Shown here one piece after another: positions 23,703-34,566 of a stretch of 64,000 bases of DNA. Under the pieces are notes generated by a model that was given only the letters and a program-made list of their open reading frames with translations, made no database searches and was not told the DNA's origin. Position 1 is the stretch's first letter; the number at the start of each line of letters is the position of its first letter. This DNA comes from Blasia pusilla (Eukaryota; Marchantiophyta; Marchantiopsida; Blasiales): positions 9,114,001-9,178,000 of the forward strand of contig CM114272.1 of NCBI GenBank assembly GCA_050084515.1, read 5' to 3'. A program made the translations under genes and the position numbers.

Positions 23703-24607
23703 GGCCAGGAAACAGACCCGACTTCCTCAATCTCTTACGTTGTCCGAGGCGATGAGGATCCCATCCATGGGTCCTAATCAGAGTTCTCAGAGAGTTGATG
23801 TTGTTGGTGTCTAGACACGGAGGGCGATGGGAGAAGCGAGTGCAACGAATCCTATTGCTAATGCACTCAGGTGATTACGACACCGGTAGAGTCTAACCAT
23901 CAACTCTTGTGAATTATGTACTGCGTGGGTGATACGCCCCCAATAGTGGTCTATATTTGAAAGGGACAACGCTCGATGTCGTGTTTCTATAACCCTAACG
24001 CCAAACACGCCGCCTTACCTAACATCAAGGGTTGCGCTCTTAAATCAAGAATGATACGCTATGGGTGGTACACCGTACCTATAGGACTAACCAAGCCAAA
24101 AACTCTTGCTTGGTTATCCAACAACACCACACCTGGAGTGAACATGGCATATCTATCAACTGTACCGCCGCCGCATGCCATGACTTAGTGGGGGACATCC
24201 CAAGACCCTGATCCGAGGGCAAGTCCACCAACTCCTCAACTACCTCTGAATGAGAGGCAGTCATCTCTCCACGCTCACACAATGTGGCAGCCAGCCGAAA
24301 CACATCCGTACTTCCAACTCCCAACGTCGCCAACTCTAAGGCAAAAAAAAACGGAGTGTGGCTTACACTAGTGGCCACCTCCAACAACATGGTTGACAGT
24401 GGCTCCTCCTCGAGTCATCATAGGAGTCGTCTCTCTAACTTCTTGTGACGTCGACGCACCTACCTCAGCCGTGGATACTACCGATCGTCGAGGCACCATC
24501 GACGGTGTACGTAGCGCCTTTGACAATGTGAGCAACTCGAGAACCCTGGCCAACTACCCATCGGTCCCCTCCTGTGGGTCAATCTCCATCCCACTCGCAG
24601 CACTTGG
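23703..24607 (-). pseudogene. Internal region of the second-layer LTR element, part 3 (minus)
   Basis: Minus-strand frames with several stops continue the element interrupted by the LTRs on either side. The clearest stretch (24553-24368) is Ser/Thr/Ala-rich without an identifiable catalytic motif. It is assigned to the second-layer element only by position and orientation. Function cannot be read from it. Confidence 0.35.
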
Positions 24608-25638
24608 TGTCGCGACCCTTATGACCAAACAACACCAAATAGGCGCCAAGCAGAACATGAGAACTCAAGTGGACTCACGCTCTAATGTTTGCACTTTGAG
24701 AGGCGTTTGGAAAGGTCTCTTGGAAAAGTCCAAGAGACGAAACGCGGAACAGAGTTGTGCATTTCATGCGTTAGTGGTCGCGACCAAGAAAACTAGACCA
24801 AACGCGAGCCAAGACTTGAGAGATGAGTTGAGTCTTGGAAGGTTGGTTGCCAAAGAGGTGAGAACCAGTTTTGGAACACGACTAGCGTTTGGGGAATTTT
24901 AGTGTATTTTGGACCATAAAGTTTATCCCCAAGATGAGTTTGGGACAAGTAAGGGCGCGTTAGAAAGCTTATCTTGAGACGCTTCCAACACACTAAAGAT
25001 CTTAGCAAACGCATAAGTACAGATTGAGATATTGGCCAAAAACAACTGTGAGAGCAATGGGGTTGAGGGCCAATTGGAGAGGCCCGGGTGTCCTTCCCTT
25101 AAGGTTGGGGGACCCTGGAGATCCCGAGAAGTACTAGTAAGGGAGGAGTCTCTCCAAGATGTCTTGGAACACGAATCCCCACTTTGAGCGCCAAACGGGG
25201 TCTTAGAGGCACAGGATGGAACGAGAGTTTGGCGTTGGAACTCGAAACCCAAATCTGATCCAAGAAGTGGACTTTATACATCACACTTGGATTCCAACCC
25301 GAGATTCACTTTGTGCGAGTCGGTTAGGGAATCATTGGATGTCCATCAGACAGTTGGAACTGCCAGGCGCGAAACGCTGTTTGAGGTTCCTAAACTGACC
25401 AGAAAGTCTGTCCCAAGTCTTTCGAGACTTGCCCGTGTTGTAAACCATGAAACTAGGAAGGTTGAGCTTAATGAGAGACCGAGACAAGAACTTGGAAAGT
25501 TAGTCCGGTGATTGATCCAAGGCCCGCTGATTGATCCAAGACCAGAGTGTGTATTTGGATGCAGATCAGTGTTGAGAGCGTGACCTAAATGCTTCCGCAA
25601 CAACAAGATTAACGTTCAAGGAGAGTAGGCGCACGACA
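24608..25638 (+). repeat. Chromovirus-family LTR without target duplication
   Basis: This complete 1031-bp LTR starts TGTCGCGACCC and ends GCGCACGACA, closely similar to the LTRs at 26109 and 32500. The flanks are CTTGG on the left and CCTCT on the right, so there is no 5-bp duplication. That differs from the solo LTR at 22710 and the full element. It sits within the minus-strand gag/pol remnant. Recombination between two different insertions, or deletion of one flank, would explain it. Confidence 0.88.
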
Positions 25639-26108
25639 CCTCTAGTCACCACTACAGCAGCCTCAACCTGAGCCGCACTGCAAATAAGCCTCAACCCCGT
25701 ATAGTTCTCCCCCGTATCATGATACAACGTGGAGGCTGGAGCCACACTAGCTACTCTTGGTTCCGTGCCTATCATTGGATGCATCATTGTCATGGCAACA
25801 ATCATGTGCTCTAACTGATCGATGTGAATGAGGAGCACTCCATCGGGTGCACGTCCTCTATGTCTTGTGACTGGTGATGCTACTCTACCACTACAATCAT
25901 CCACCACTCGATCTCCACCAACTCTCTCGCTCCCAAGTCCTCTACCTACCTCAAGACATACCTCCCGGCGAAGATCATAACACCTATCCCTAGTATGACC
26001 ATATCGAAGACAATGATCACAGTGCAACTGTGGTGGGGCCATCCTCTGTAGTTCCTAAGAAATTGGAGGCGTCCGTGGCCCTCTCCCATTCTGTGGGCAG
26101 TCCCTCTG
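25639..26108 (-). pseudogene. gag zinc-knuckle segment of the second-layer element (minus)
   Basis: A minus-strand frame of 158 codons (26042-25566, its last part read into the neighbouring LTR) begins with the zinc knuckle CDHCLRYGHTRDRC, which fits C-X2-C-X4-H-X4-C of retroviral-type Gag nucleocapsid. It is preceded on the same strand by a degenerate stretch running to 26108, where the chromovirus is inserted (TSD CTCTG). The remainder of gag lies beyond the insertion at 33529-34566. It belongs to a different element from the chromovirus because both strand and zinc-knuckle sequence differ. Confidence 0.7.
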
Positions 26109-27144
26109 TGTCGCGACCCTCATAACCAAACAACGCCAAATACGCGCCAAGCGAAACATCAGAACTCAAAGGAACTCACGCCGCGAGGTTTGCGCTTTGG
26201 AGAGGCGTTTGGAAGAGTCCCTTGGAAAAGTCTAAGAGACGAAACGCGGAACAGAGTTGTGCATTTCATGCATTAGTGGTCGCGACCAGGAAACCTAGAC
26301 CAAACGCGAGCCGAGACTTGAGATGAGTTGAGTCTTGGAGGTTGGTTGCCAAAGAGGTGAGAACCAGTTTGGAACACGGCTAGCGTTTGGGAGAATCTGA
26401 CTGTGTTTAGGACCATAACGTTGAGCTCCAAGATGCGTCTGGGACAAGTAAGGGCGCGTTGGAAAGTTGATCTTGAGACGCTTCCAACGCACTAAAAATC
26501 TCAGCAAACGCATAAGTACAGGCTGAGATATTGGCCGAAAACAATTCAGAGAGCAATAGGGTTGAGGGCCAATTGGAGGGGCCCGGGTGTCTTTCCCTAA
26601 ATGTAGGGGGCCCCCGGAGATCCCCTGAAGTACTAGTAAGGGGAGTACCTTCTCTGAGATGTCTCGGGAAACGAAACCCCACTTTGGGTGCCAAACGGCG
26701 TTTCAGAGGCACGGGCTGGAACGGGAGTTTGGCGCGGAAACCCGAAATCCAAACCTGATCCAAGGGGTTGGACTTTGTACGCCACACTTGGATTCCAACC
26801 CGAGATTCACTTCGTGCAAGTCTTGGTGAGGAACTCATTGGATGTTCATCGGACAATTGGAACCGCTTAGGCGCTAAACGCCGCTTTCAGGTTCTCCCGA
26901 ACGACCAAAAGTCTGGTCCCAAGTCTTTCGAGACTTGCCCGTGTTGGAAACCGCGAAACTAGGAAGGTTGAGCTTGAAGAGAGAGTCCGAGACGAAAACT
27001 CGGAAAGTAATCCCGCTGATTGATCCAAGACCTGACTAACCAAAGTGCGTGTTTGGATGCAGATCAGCGTTGAGAGCGTGACCTACTGAACGCACGCTTC
27101 CGCAACAAACAAGATTAACGTTCAAGGAGAGTAGGCGCACGACA
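26109..27144 (+). repeat. 5' LTR of chromovirus
   Basis: This 1036-bp repeat starts TGTCGCGACCC and ends GCGCACGACA. It is flanked on the left by CTCTG. It should contain the element's promoter and RNA start, but I could not identify a convincing TATA box. It is close in sequence to the 3' LTR at 32500, with scattered indels. Confidence 0.95.
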
Positions 27145-27146
27145 CG

Positions 27147-27158
27147 TGGTATCATAGC
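27147..27158 (+). promoter_or_regulatory. Primer binding site (initiator Met tRNA)
   Basis: TGGTATCATAGC lies 2 bp after the 5' LTR. It matches the complement of the plant initiator-Met tRNA 3' end except for one base; the sister copy at 43787-43798 has the canonical TGGTATCAGAGC. Minus-strand DNA synthesis of the element would start here. Confidence 0.88.
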
Positions 27159-27296
27159 AATTCCTTGATGAGCGTGAACTTGGGGTCGTTGAAGATCTGG
27201 ACGTTTGGGGAGAACTCAAGGTAGCCGGAAGACCGCGACGCCGAGGAGGAACGCAAGAGGCGAGGAGGAGATCTGAGAAAAGGCGACGACTCGCAA

Positions 27297-28506
27297 ATGG
27301 CGACCAAGGGCGAAGAACCGAGGAAACCGCGAGTCAAAGCAAAGAAGCCAAGAGACGAATCAATGACGGACCGAGAGCCAGAGGTGGAATTTTCGACTCC
27401 CGAAGTGCCGAGTCCCAGACATGAGGATGTTCCAACTGAAAATCTTTCCGCGGGACCTTCGGGTCCAAACTTAAACAATCCGGCCTTTTATACCCAAATG
27501 ATGGGATTGATGAAGGTGATGGCGGACCAGATGGCTGAACAGAGCAAGGTGATCTCGGAATTCAAGTCAAATGGAGCCTCTAGTTCTGGCAAGAAGCTTT
27601 GTAAGACTAATTTGCCAACGCCATTCACAGGAATGGGGCGTTCTCGGAAAGTGAGCGAGTTTCTAACGGAACTCGAACTCTATTTCGAAGCGCAAAAGGC
27701 GGTTGAACAAGACAAGGTGACTGTAGCGGTCACGTTTTTTGAAGGATCACGCTCTCCATTGGTGGATGGCTCACCGCAAAGAACATCTAGGTCGTGGGAA
27801 AACGTTGAGTTGGGAAGATTTCAAAGAGTTGATTGGGAACCGATTCACTCCGGAATATCAGGAATACCGCGATGGCATGGAGGTGGTGAGGTTGCGCCAG
27901 AGTGGATCACTTGGCGCTTATGTGCGAGAGTTTAGTGCGCTCATGAGTGCACTTTCCACGGATGAACATACTAAAAAGGTGATCTTCCTAAGTGGGCTCA
28001 AACCGAGTGCCGAGAAGGCTCTCTTCTGTATGCCTCACATCCCAGAGACGTGCGCGGATCTCTTGAGACTAGCCGAGCGGATTGGGGACGATGAAGTCCA
28101 ACACCCGAAACCCTTTGAGACAAAAAGTTTTTCTAAGTTACAGAAGAACAAAGGGACATCCAAGAGGGTTTGGAATGGGGGTGAGCGTGACCATGGAGGG
28201 TCTCTTGCCCCGGCCGTAAACGAGTGGAACTCAACGCGAAAGGGCCGCCCGTTCTTTAAGTCAGCGAATGCCAAAGTGATTTGCTACAATTGTGGCGAAC
28301 CCGGGCATATGGCTAAGGAATGTGTTAGGCCCAAGGTTAGTAAACCGAGTATGATTTCGTTTGCCGCTAAGCATTTATCGGAGGGAGATCTAGATAGATC
28401 TCTACAAGTCACCAAGAGAACGCCCAATTTGGTTTACCTAGGATCCAAGATCGCTAATCGCGATGTGATGTTGCTTGTTGATACAGTGCTTCGCACTCAT
28501 TCTTGA
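27297..28506 (+). pseudogene. gag (and start of protease) of chromovirus, frameshifted
   Basis: Gag begins at the ATG at 27297 and runs in one frame to a T6 run at 27735-27740, after which the coding signal continues in the next frame to 28506. The sister copy shows the uninterrupted frame at this point, supporting a one-base gain in the T run. Visible parts are an Arg/Lys/Pro-rich N-terminus, a capsid-type region with ALHWW and FTPEYQEYRDGM, and the zinc knuckle CYNCGEPGHMAKEC near 28283. At about 28486 the protease active site (LLVDT...) loses one base, so the rest of the protease is read in a third frame from 28503. Not functional. Confidence 0.92.
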
Positions 28507-31500
28507 GTCCGAGAATCGTAAAAACGTTGGGATTACCAACCACCAAGGCGGATGAACCCATTAGGGTAGGATTCGCGGGAGGCAAGTCCCACCAGACATC
28601 AGATCTGGTTTTAGGGCTAGTTGTGAGATGCGGAGTATTTGAGTTGAAGGAGAATTTTACAGTTTGCGAGATGGACGGTATCAACGGAGTCTTGGGGAAC
28701 ACGTTCTTGGATGCGTATGAGGTGGAACTGAGGCGGAGACCTTTGAGGTTAAGCGCCTTGGTTAACGGCAAACGGACGGACGTCAGATTGGTTCGTGAGG
28801 TGCCTAGAAAGACGGAGTTGGTGAACGCCATCACGAGGACGAGTTTGGCCGAGTTAGAGGAAGGATTCCTTTGCTTGATGAGACGAGTAGAGGATGATGC
28901 AAGCGCGAGATGCAAAGATCAGAACTCAGCTTCAAGGGGGATCCCTGAAACACTCAAGAGAGTTGTGAAAGAATTTGAAGATGTGTTGACTAAGGAGCTT
29001 CCGACTGAGTTGCCACCACATAGGGCGGTTGATCATAAGATTGAGGTGATACCAGGATCTCAACCACCTTCAAAGGCACCATATAGGTTGAATCAAGAGG
29101 AACTTGCTGAGTTGAAGAAACAGTTGGGTGAACTCCTAGAGAGGGGTTACATCCGAACGAGCAAGTCACCTTATGGGGCGCCCGTCCTCTTTGTAAAGAA
29201 GAAGGATGGGAAGTTGAGACTCTGTGTTGATTATCGGGCGCTGAATAAAGTGACGGTAAAGAATAACTATCCTCTACCGAGGATGGATGACCTCTTTGAT
29301 CGATTTTCGGGTACCAAGTATTTCAGCCGGATTGACCTGAAATCAGGATATTATCAGATTCGGATCGCCGAAGCGGATGTAGAGAAGACTGCCTGTAAGA
29401 CGAGATATGGTTCTTTCGAGTTTGTAGTAATGCCTTTCGGTCTTTGTAATGCGCCTCCGACGTTTACCACTTTGATGAACTCCATCTTTCACAACGAGAC
29501 GGATGAGTTTGTGATCATCTATATAGATGACATACTCATCTATTCGAAAACACTAGAGGAGCACGCTCGACATTTGAAGACGGTGTTTGAGAAACTTAGG
29601 GCGAACAAGCTGTATGCGAATGCGGATAAGAGTGAGTTTGGTTTGACGAAGATCAAGTTCTTGGGGCATGTGGTTAGTGCGGATGGAGTGAGTCCAGACA
29701 TGGAAAAGGTGAGCGCGATTGCCGAATGGGAACCGCCTTCCACGGTGAAGGGGATGAGAAGGTTCATCGGAGTTGTCCAGTTTTACCGGACATACGTGAA
29801 GAACTTTTCGGGCATAGTGAAACCTCTCACGGATTGGACCGCAAAGTTTGCCAATACTACATGGACCGAGGAAGTGGATAAAGCGTTCAATCGAGTCAAA
29901 GAGATCCTCTCGCAGGAACCAGTTTTGAAGCTGCCGGAGTTTGAACAACCGTTCGAGGTGCACACGGATGCTAGTGATTTCGCGATTGCAGGAATGTTAG
30001 TGCAAAAAGGGAGACCTGTAGCATACGAAAGCAAGAAGCTTAGCGACACCGAAAGGAGATGGCCTACTCATGAGAAAGAGTTGTTTGCGGTGGTTCATTG
30101 CTTGAGGAAGTGGCGTCACTATTTGGGACTTCACAGGACTCGAGTATTCACCAATAACATATCGCTCAAGTATTTTGAGACCCAGGATCGCGTGACGCCA
30201 AAACAACTTTGGTGGCATGATACCTTGGCGTTGATGAATGTGGAGCTAATCCACAAGCCGGGGAAAGACAATGTCATTCCAGATGCGTTAAGTCGCAGGG
30301 ATGAACACATGCCATCGACGACACAAGTGTTGAGAGCAATGTTCCCTAATGAAACAGACCTGGAAAGAAGGATTCGTGAAGGATACATGAAGGATGAGCA
30401 AGCGAGGGAGTACCTTGGGAAGTTAAAGCGGGGCGAGAAGGTGGCCAATCTGAGTTTGAGACACGGCTTGCTAAGGTTTAAGCAGAGCAGGATCTATGTA
30501 GGCCAAGGCAAGCTACGGACCAAGGTGTTTGTGGAATGTCATGATGGACCTTTGGCGGGACACAAAGGGGAGAAATCCACTCTTGCTGTTTTGTCTAAGA
30601 GGTTCTTCTAGCCCAACATGAAGGAAGATGTTGCTCAATATGTGAAAACATGCGTGACCTGCCACGCGAACCGCGTGTCTTATGCGAAGAAACAAGGTTT
30701 ACTTCATCCTTTGCCAATCCCGGAGGGACCCTTGCAAAGAATTAGCATGGATTTCATTACGAGTCTTCCAGAATCTGAGGGATACAACGCTATACTTGTG
30801 ATAGTTGATCGGTTTAGCAAGTTGGGGAGGTTTGTGCCGACGAGAGAGTCTACGACGGCCTACGCGACTTCCCGACTATTCTTGGATGTTTGGTGGCGTG
30901 CGCACGGATTGCCTAGGAGCATTGTGTCCGATCGGGATCCGAAGTTTACCAGTGCCTTTTGGAAACATCTATTCATGAGGTTCCGGACCAAACTCAGCTT
31001 TAGTACGGCCTTCCATCCTCAAACGGATGGGCAAACGGAAAAAGTAAACTCGGTCGTAAACCAATACTTACGGAATTACGTGAGTGCGGACCAAAGAGAT
31101 TGGGCCAAGTGGTTAAGTATGGCTGAGTATTGTTACAACTCGACTAAGCATTCTGCAACCGGAGAATCTCCGTTTCTTCTGGCGTATCAAAGAGAACCAG
31201 AAGGGCCTCTTGACTTAGCTCTTTCGAAGGGCAATACATCGACACACACTCATCAAGCAACGGCGGAATGTTTGTTAGTGGAAATGCAGGAACGACAAGA
31301 GAGAGCGAGAGAAAGTCTCGCCAAGGCTCAACTAAGGTACGTAAAGCATGCTAACAAAAGTCAGCGCCAAGTGAGTTTCCAAGTTGGGGAACAAGTGTGG
31401 TTGAGTGTTAAGAATCTCACTCTTCCGAAGGAATTGTCCGTGAAATTGTCAGCCAAGTATGTTGGACCGTATGTGATCAAGGCAAGGCCGTTTGAGGATG

Positions 31501-31819
31501 TGTACACGTTGGAGCTGCCAAACGAGTTCAAGATTCACCCGACTTTCCATGTGTCATTATTGAAGAAGTATCTTCAAGACAATGTGCGTCCGGAGCGAAG
31601 GAGGATGTTGAGACCACAACCGATCATCAGAAATGAGGAACCGAGTTTGAGGTTGAGACTATTCTGCGTTCCAGACGTAGGGCCACCAATACGCAGTACT
31701 TGGTCAAGTGGAAAGGCTATCATGTGAAAGAGGCGACTTGGATTGCGGAGGCGGATCTAGAACATGCGCAAGAAGCATTGCGTGACTTCAGATGGATGCA
31801 AGAAAGGCACATGCGTTAG
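28503..31819 (+). pseudogene. pol of chromovirus: protease end, RT, RNase H, integrase, chromodomain
   Basis: The first frame (28503-30611) holds the protease C-terminus (GVLGNTFL flap), reverse transcriptase with LCVDYRALN, VMPFGLCNAP and the catalytic YIDD at about residue 340, then RNase H (HTDAS, HEKEL). The third RNase H acidic position reads TNN where TDN/TDH is usual, which should inactivate it. A TAG at 30609-30611 replaces the usual Trp of the integrase N-terminus. The same frame resumes from 30618 with the zinc-binding Cys pair (CVTCH) and the catalytic D, D, E region (MDFI, VSDRDPKF, HPQTDGQTE). Around 31640-31655 the frame shifts; beyond it a chromodomain (QYLVKWKGY, TWI) runs to a TAG at 31817-31819. 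The chromodomain would direct integration to marked chromatin. Confidence 0.94.
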
Positions 31820-32486
31820 TACATGGTGAAGCAATGGACATAACTTGTGACCGGAAAGCTTGGGCCGATAACCCGTTGTAACTAGAAAGGATTAGTTGTT
31901 GCAATAAAGAAGACATGGATTTGGAGATTCGATGCTTGTATTGTAATTTTGAGTTTGGTTTGTGCAAGGCAATGAGTAGTTCTTCATATGCTTAGGATGT
32001 AAGTCAAGGAGACCAAACAATGAGTATTTGAGGTGAGAGCTTGTATTCAGATAAGGCATCTAGATCAGGACCAAGTGTTGAAGTACTAGCATTTGCTCTC
32101 GCCCTAACGTCGACGGGGCAGATGAGTCTGTCTTGGGGTTTGTGGTGATCTCATTCATGTTTCATGACTGAACTTAGTGACGCGCCTAGGTGGAATACAT
32201 GTGACCCAAAAGTTGGCTAGGTAGACAGGCGGTTGTTTACAAATAGTCAGTGAAGTGTTAGGTTGCAGACTTAGTGAGCTTATTTTGATAGTTAGATTAG
32301 TTCGCCGAACTAGTCAGGCTCATCGAAAGCACAAGCTAAGAAGTCTAAGTGTCGCAAGTGACAAACCTAAGACTTAAGCCAAAAGAGGAATTTGCGGGTT
32401 AGCTACGTAACGCGATTCGTGTTAAGGGTCGGCTTCCCGTAACTTAACATCAATAAGGTTTGCGTTGATGAGGACATCAACCTTCT

Positions 32487-32499
32487 AAGGAGGGGTGAG
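32487..32499 (+). promoter_or_regulatory. Polypurine tract
   Basis: AAGGAGGGGTGAG directly abuts the 3' LTR start. It is the expected primer for plus-strand DNA synthesis. One T interrupts the purine run. Confidence 0.85.
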
Positions 32500-33528
32500 T
32501 GTCACGACCCTCATAACCAAACAACACCAAATACGCGCCAAGTTTAAACATCGAACTCAAAGGAACTCACGCCGCGAGGTTTGCGCTTTGAGAGGCGTTT
32601 GGAAGAGTCCCTTGAAAAGTCTAAGAGACTAAACGCGAACAGAGTTGTGCATTTCATGCATTAGTGGTCGCGACCAGGAAACCTAGACCAAACGCGAGCC
32701 GAGACTTGAGATGAGTTGAGTCTTGGAGGTTGGTTGCCAAAGAGGTGAGAACCGATTTGGAACACGCTAGCGTTTGGGAGAATCTGACTGTGTTTAGGAC
32801 CATAACGTTGAGCTCCAAGATGCGTCTGGGACAAAGAAGGGCGCGTTGGAAAGTTGATCTTGAGACGCTTCCAACGCACTAAAGATCTCAGCAAACGCAT
32901 AAGTACAAGCTGAGATATTGGCCAAAACAATTCAGAGAGCAATAGGGTTGAGGGCCAATTGAGGGGCCCGGGTGTCTTTCCCTAAATGTAGGGGGCCCCC
33001 GGAGATCCCCTGAAGTACTAGTAAGGGGAGTACCTTCTCTGAGATGTCTCGGGAAACGAAACCCCACTTTGGGCGCCAAACGGCGTTTCAGAGGCACGGG
33101 ATGGAACGGGAGTTTGGCGCGGAAACCCAAAACCCAAACCTGATCCAAGGGAGTGGACTTTGTACGCCACACTTGGATTCCAACCGAGATTCACCGTGCA
33201 AGTCTTGGTGAGGAACTCATTGGATGTTCATCGGACAATTGGAACCGCTAGCGCGCAAAACGCCGCTTTCAGGTTCCCGAACCGACGACTGAAAGTCTCA
33301 TCCCAAGTCTTTCGAGACTTGCCCGTGTTGGAAACCGCGAAACTAGGAAGGTTGAGCTTGAAGAGAGAGTCCGAGACAAAAACTCGGAAAGTAATCCCGC
33401 TGATTGATCCAAGACCCGACTAACCAAAGTGCGTGTTTGGATGCAGATCAGCGTTGAGAGCGTGACCTACTGAACGCACGCTTCCGCAACAAACAAGATT
33501 AACGTTCAAGGAGAGTAGGCGCACGACA
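32500..33528 (+). repeat. 3' LTR of chromovirus
   Basis: This 1029-bp repeat starts TGTCACGACCC and ends GCGCACGACA, followed by the CTCTG target duplication. Compared with the 5' LTR it has many one-base losses, several of them G lost from GG pairs. Its first few bases differ by a G-to-A change. Confidence 0.95.
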
Positions 33529-33533
33529 CTCTG

Positions 33534-34566
33534 CCTATGTGGCCTACCACACGTCCAATAAGCCAACCATGGTCCCTGTGGGAAACATTTGTCGGTACGG
33601 GCCATTGCCTCATCGGCTCACGATACCCACCCTACTCTCTCGGCCCACTAACCCACTCCCGTGGTACAGGTGCATGTTGGGGCACCTGTGGATCAACACA
33701 TACTCATCGACCCGTCGAATCTTGTAAAAATCATGTGGTCACCACCTGCTCCTCACTCATGTTGAGCTCTACTCACTTAGACAACTTGAAGACCACCTTC
33801 AATGTGGCCTTCACCGTGTGAAGCAACGTCACATCTCGAACTCTCCTCCGTAGTTCCTCATCCACCACCCTGTACTAATACTGCAATGACTAGGCCTCAC
33901 TCACCCCATATATGGCAAAAATTAAACATCCCATGCGCGTGAATGCCTCCCTCAGACTCTCACCCGGTTTCTGCTGAAAATCCTGTAGACTCTTCAGCTT
34001 TTCGGTCCGCACACCCTAGTAGCTCCTCCCCAACATTTCGGAAGAACTCCACTGTAGGACTGAAACTCGGTGGTCCTCTACCACAAGAGGTCTTTGCCAT
34101 CTCACCACTCTTACTGCCATCCTCTCCATCTAGTCCTTGGGATGATGGTGAAGGTCTCTACGCTCTCACTATCCCATCATACGCCTCGCGACCACTAGTG
34201 GACACATACCCTGGAGCCCAATACATCGATCTCTACAAAGTATAGATATCAATCTCTATAGAGTATAGAGATCAAAACTCCATGTAATCATCCATTGGTG
34301 GACCCTCCAAGTGCTTGAACAACCCCTTCCATGCCATAAAAGGGTTGAACCGTAGGGGTCCGTATCTTCTGGAAGTCGCACCATATGTTAAAATCCTCGA
34401 TGAAGTCATCTAAATCTATGGTGCCTAATGCACGAGAGAAATGACGCATGCTCCGATGGCCCATGTCATCCATCTCTCTCCCCGTATCACTGTTCTCGTC
34501 AGCAGACTTGCTGTCTAATGATGATGATCCAGCCACTGATGGGAATCGAGGTGGTTCCTCACTCAA
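33534..34566 (-). pseudogene. gag N-terminal part of the second-layer LTR element (minus)
   Basis: A minus-strand frame of 92 codons from 34566 encodes a Ser/Glu/Asp-rich start followed by DDFIEDFNIWC and VQPFYGMEGVVQAL, a pattern typical of the capsid-like N-terminus of plant retrotransposon Gag. Downstream, frames decay with stops toward 33534, where the chromovirus begins. A short 23-bp tandem duplication lies at about 34220-34268. With 25639-26108 it makes one interrupted gag. Not functional. Confidence 0.55.

Larger units (their letters stand above)
26109..33528 (+). mobile_element. Full-length but defective Ty3/gypsy chromovirus
   Basis: A 7420-bp LTR retrotransposon with all structural marks: 5' LTR 26109-27144, primer site at 27147, gag, pol (protease, RT, RNase H, integrase), a C-terminal chromodomain, polypurine tract 32487-32499, 3' LTR 32500-33528, and the target duplication CTCTG at 26104-26108 and 33529-33533. 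Gene order PR-RT-RH-IN plus chromodomain places it among plant chromoviruses (Metaviridae/Ty3). Coding is broken by two frameshifts before RT, a nonsense codon in the integrase N-terminus, a frameshift before the chromodomain, and loss of one RNase H catalytic Asp. It is inserted in the gag of another element on the opposite strand. Confidence 0.96.
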
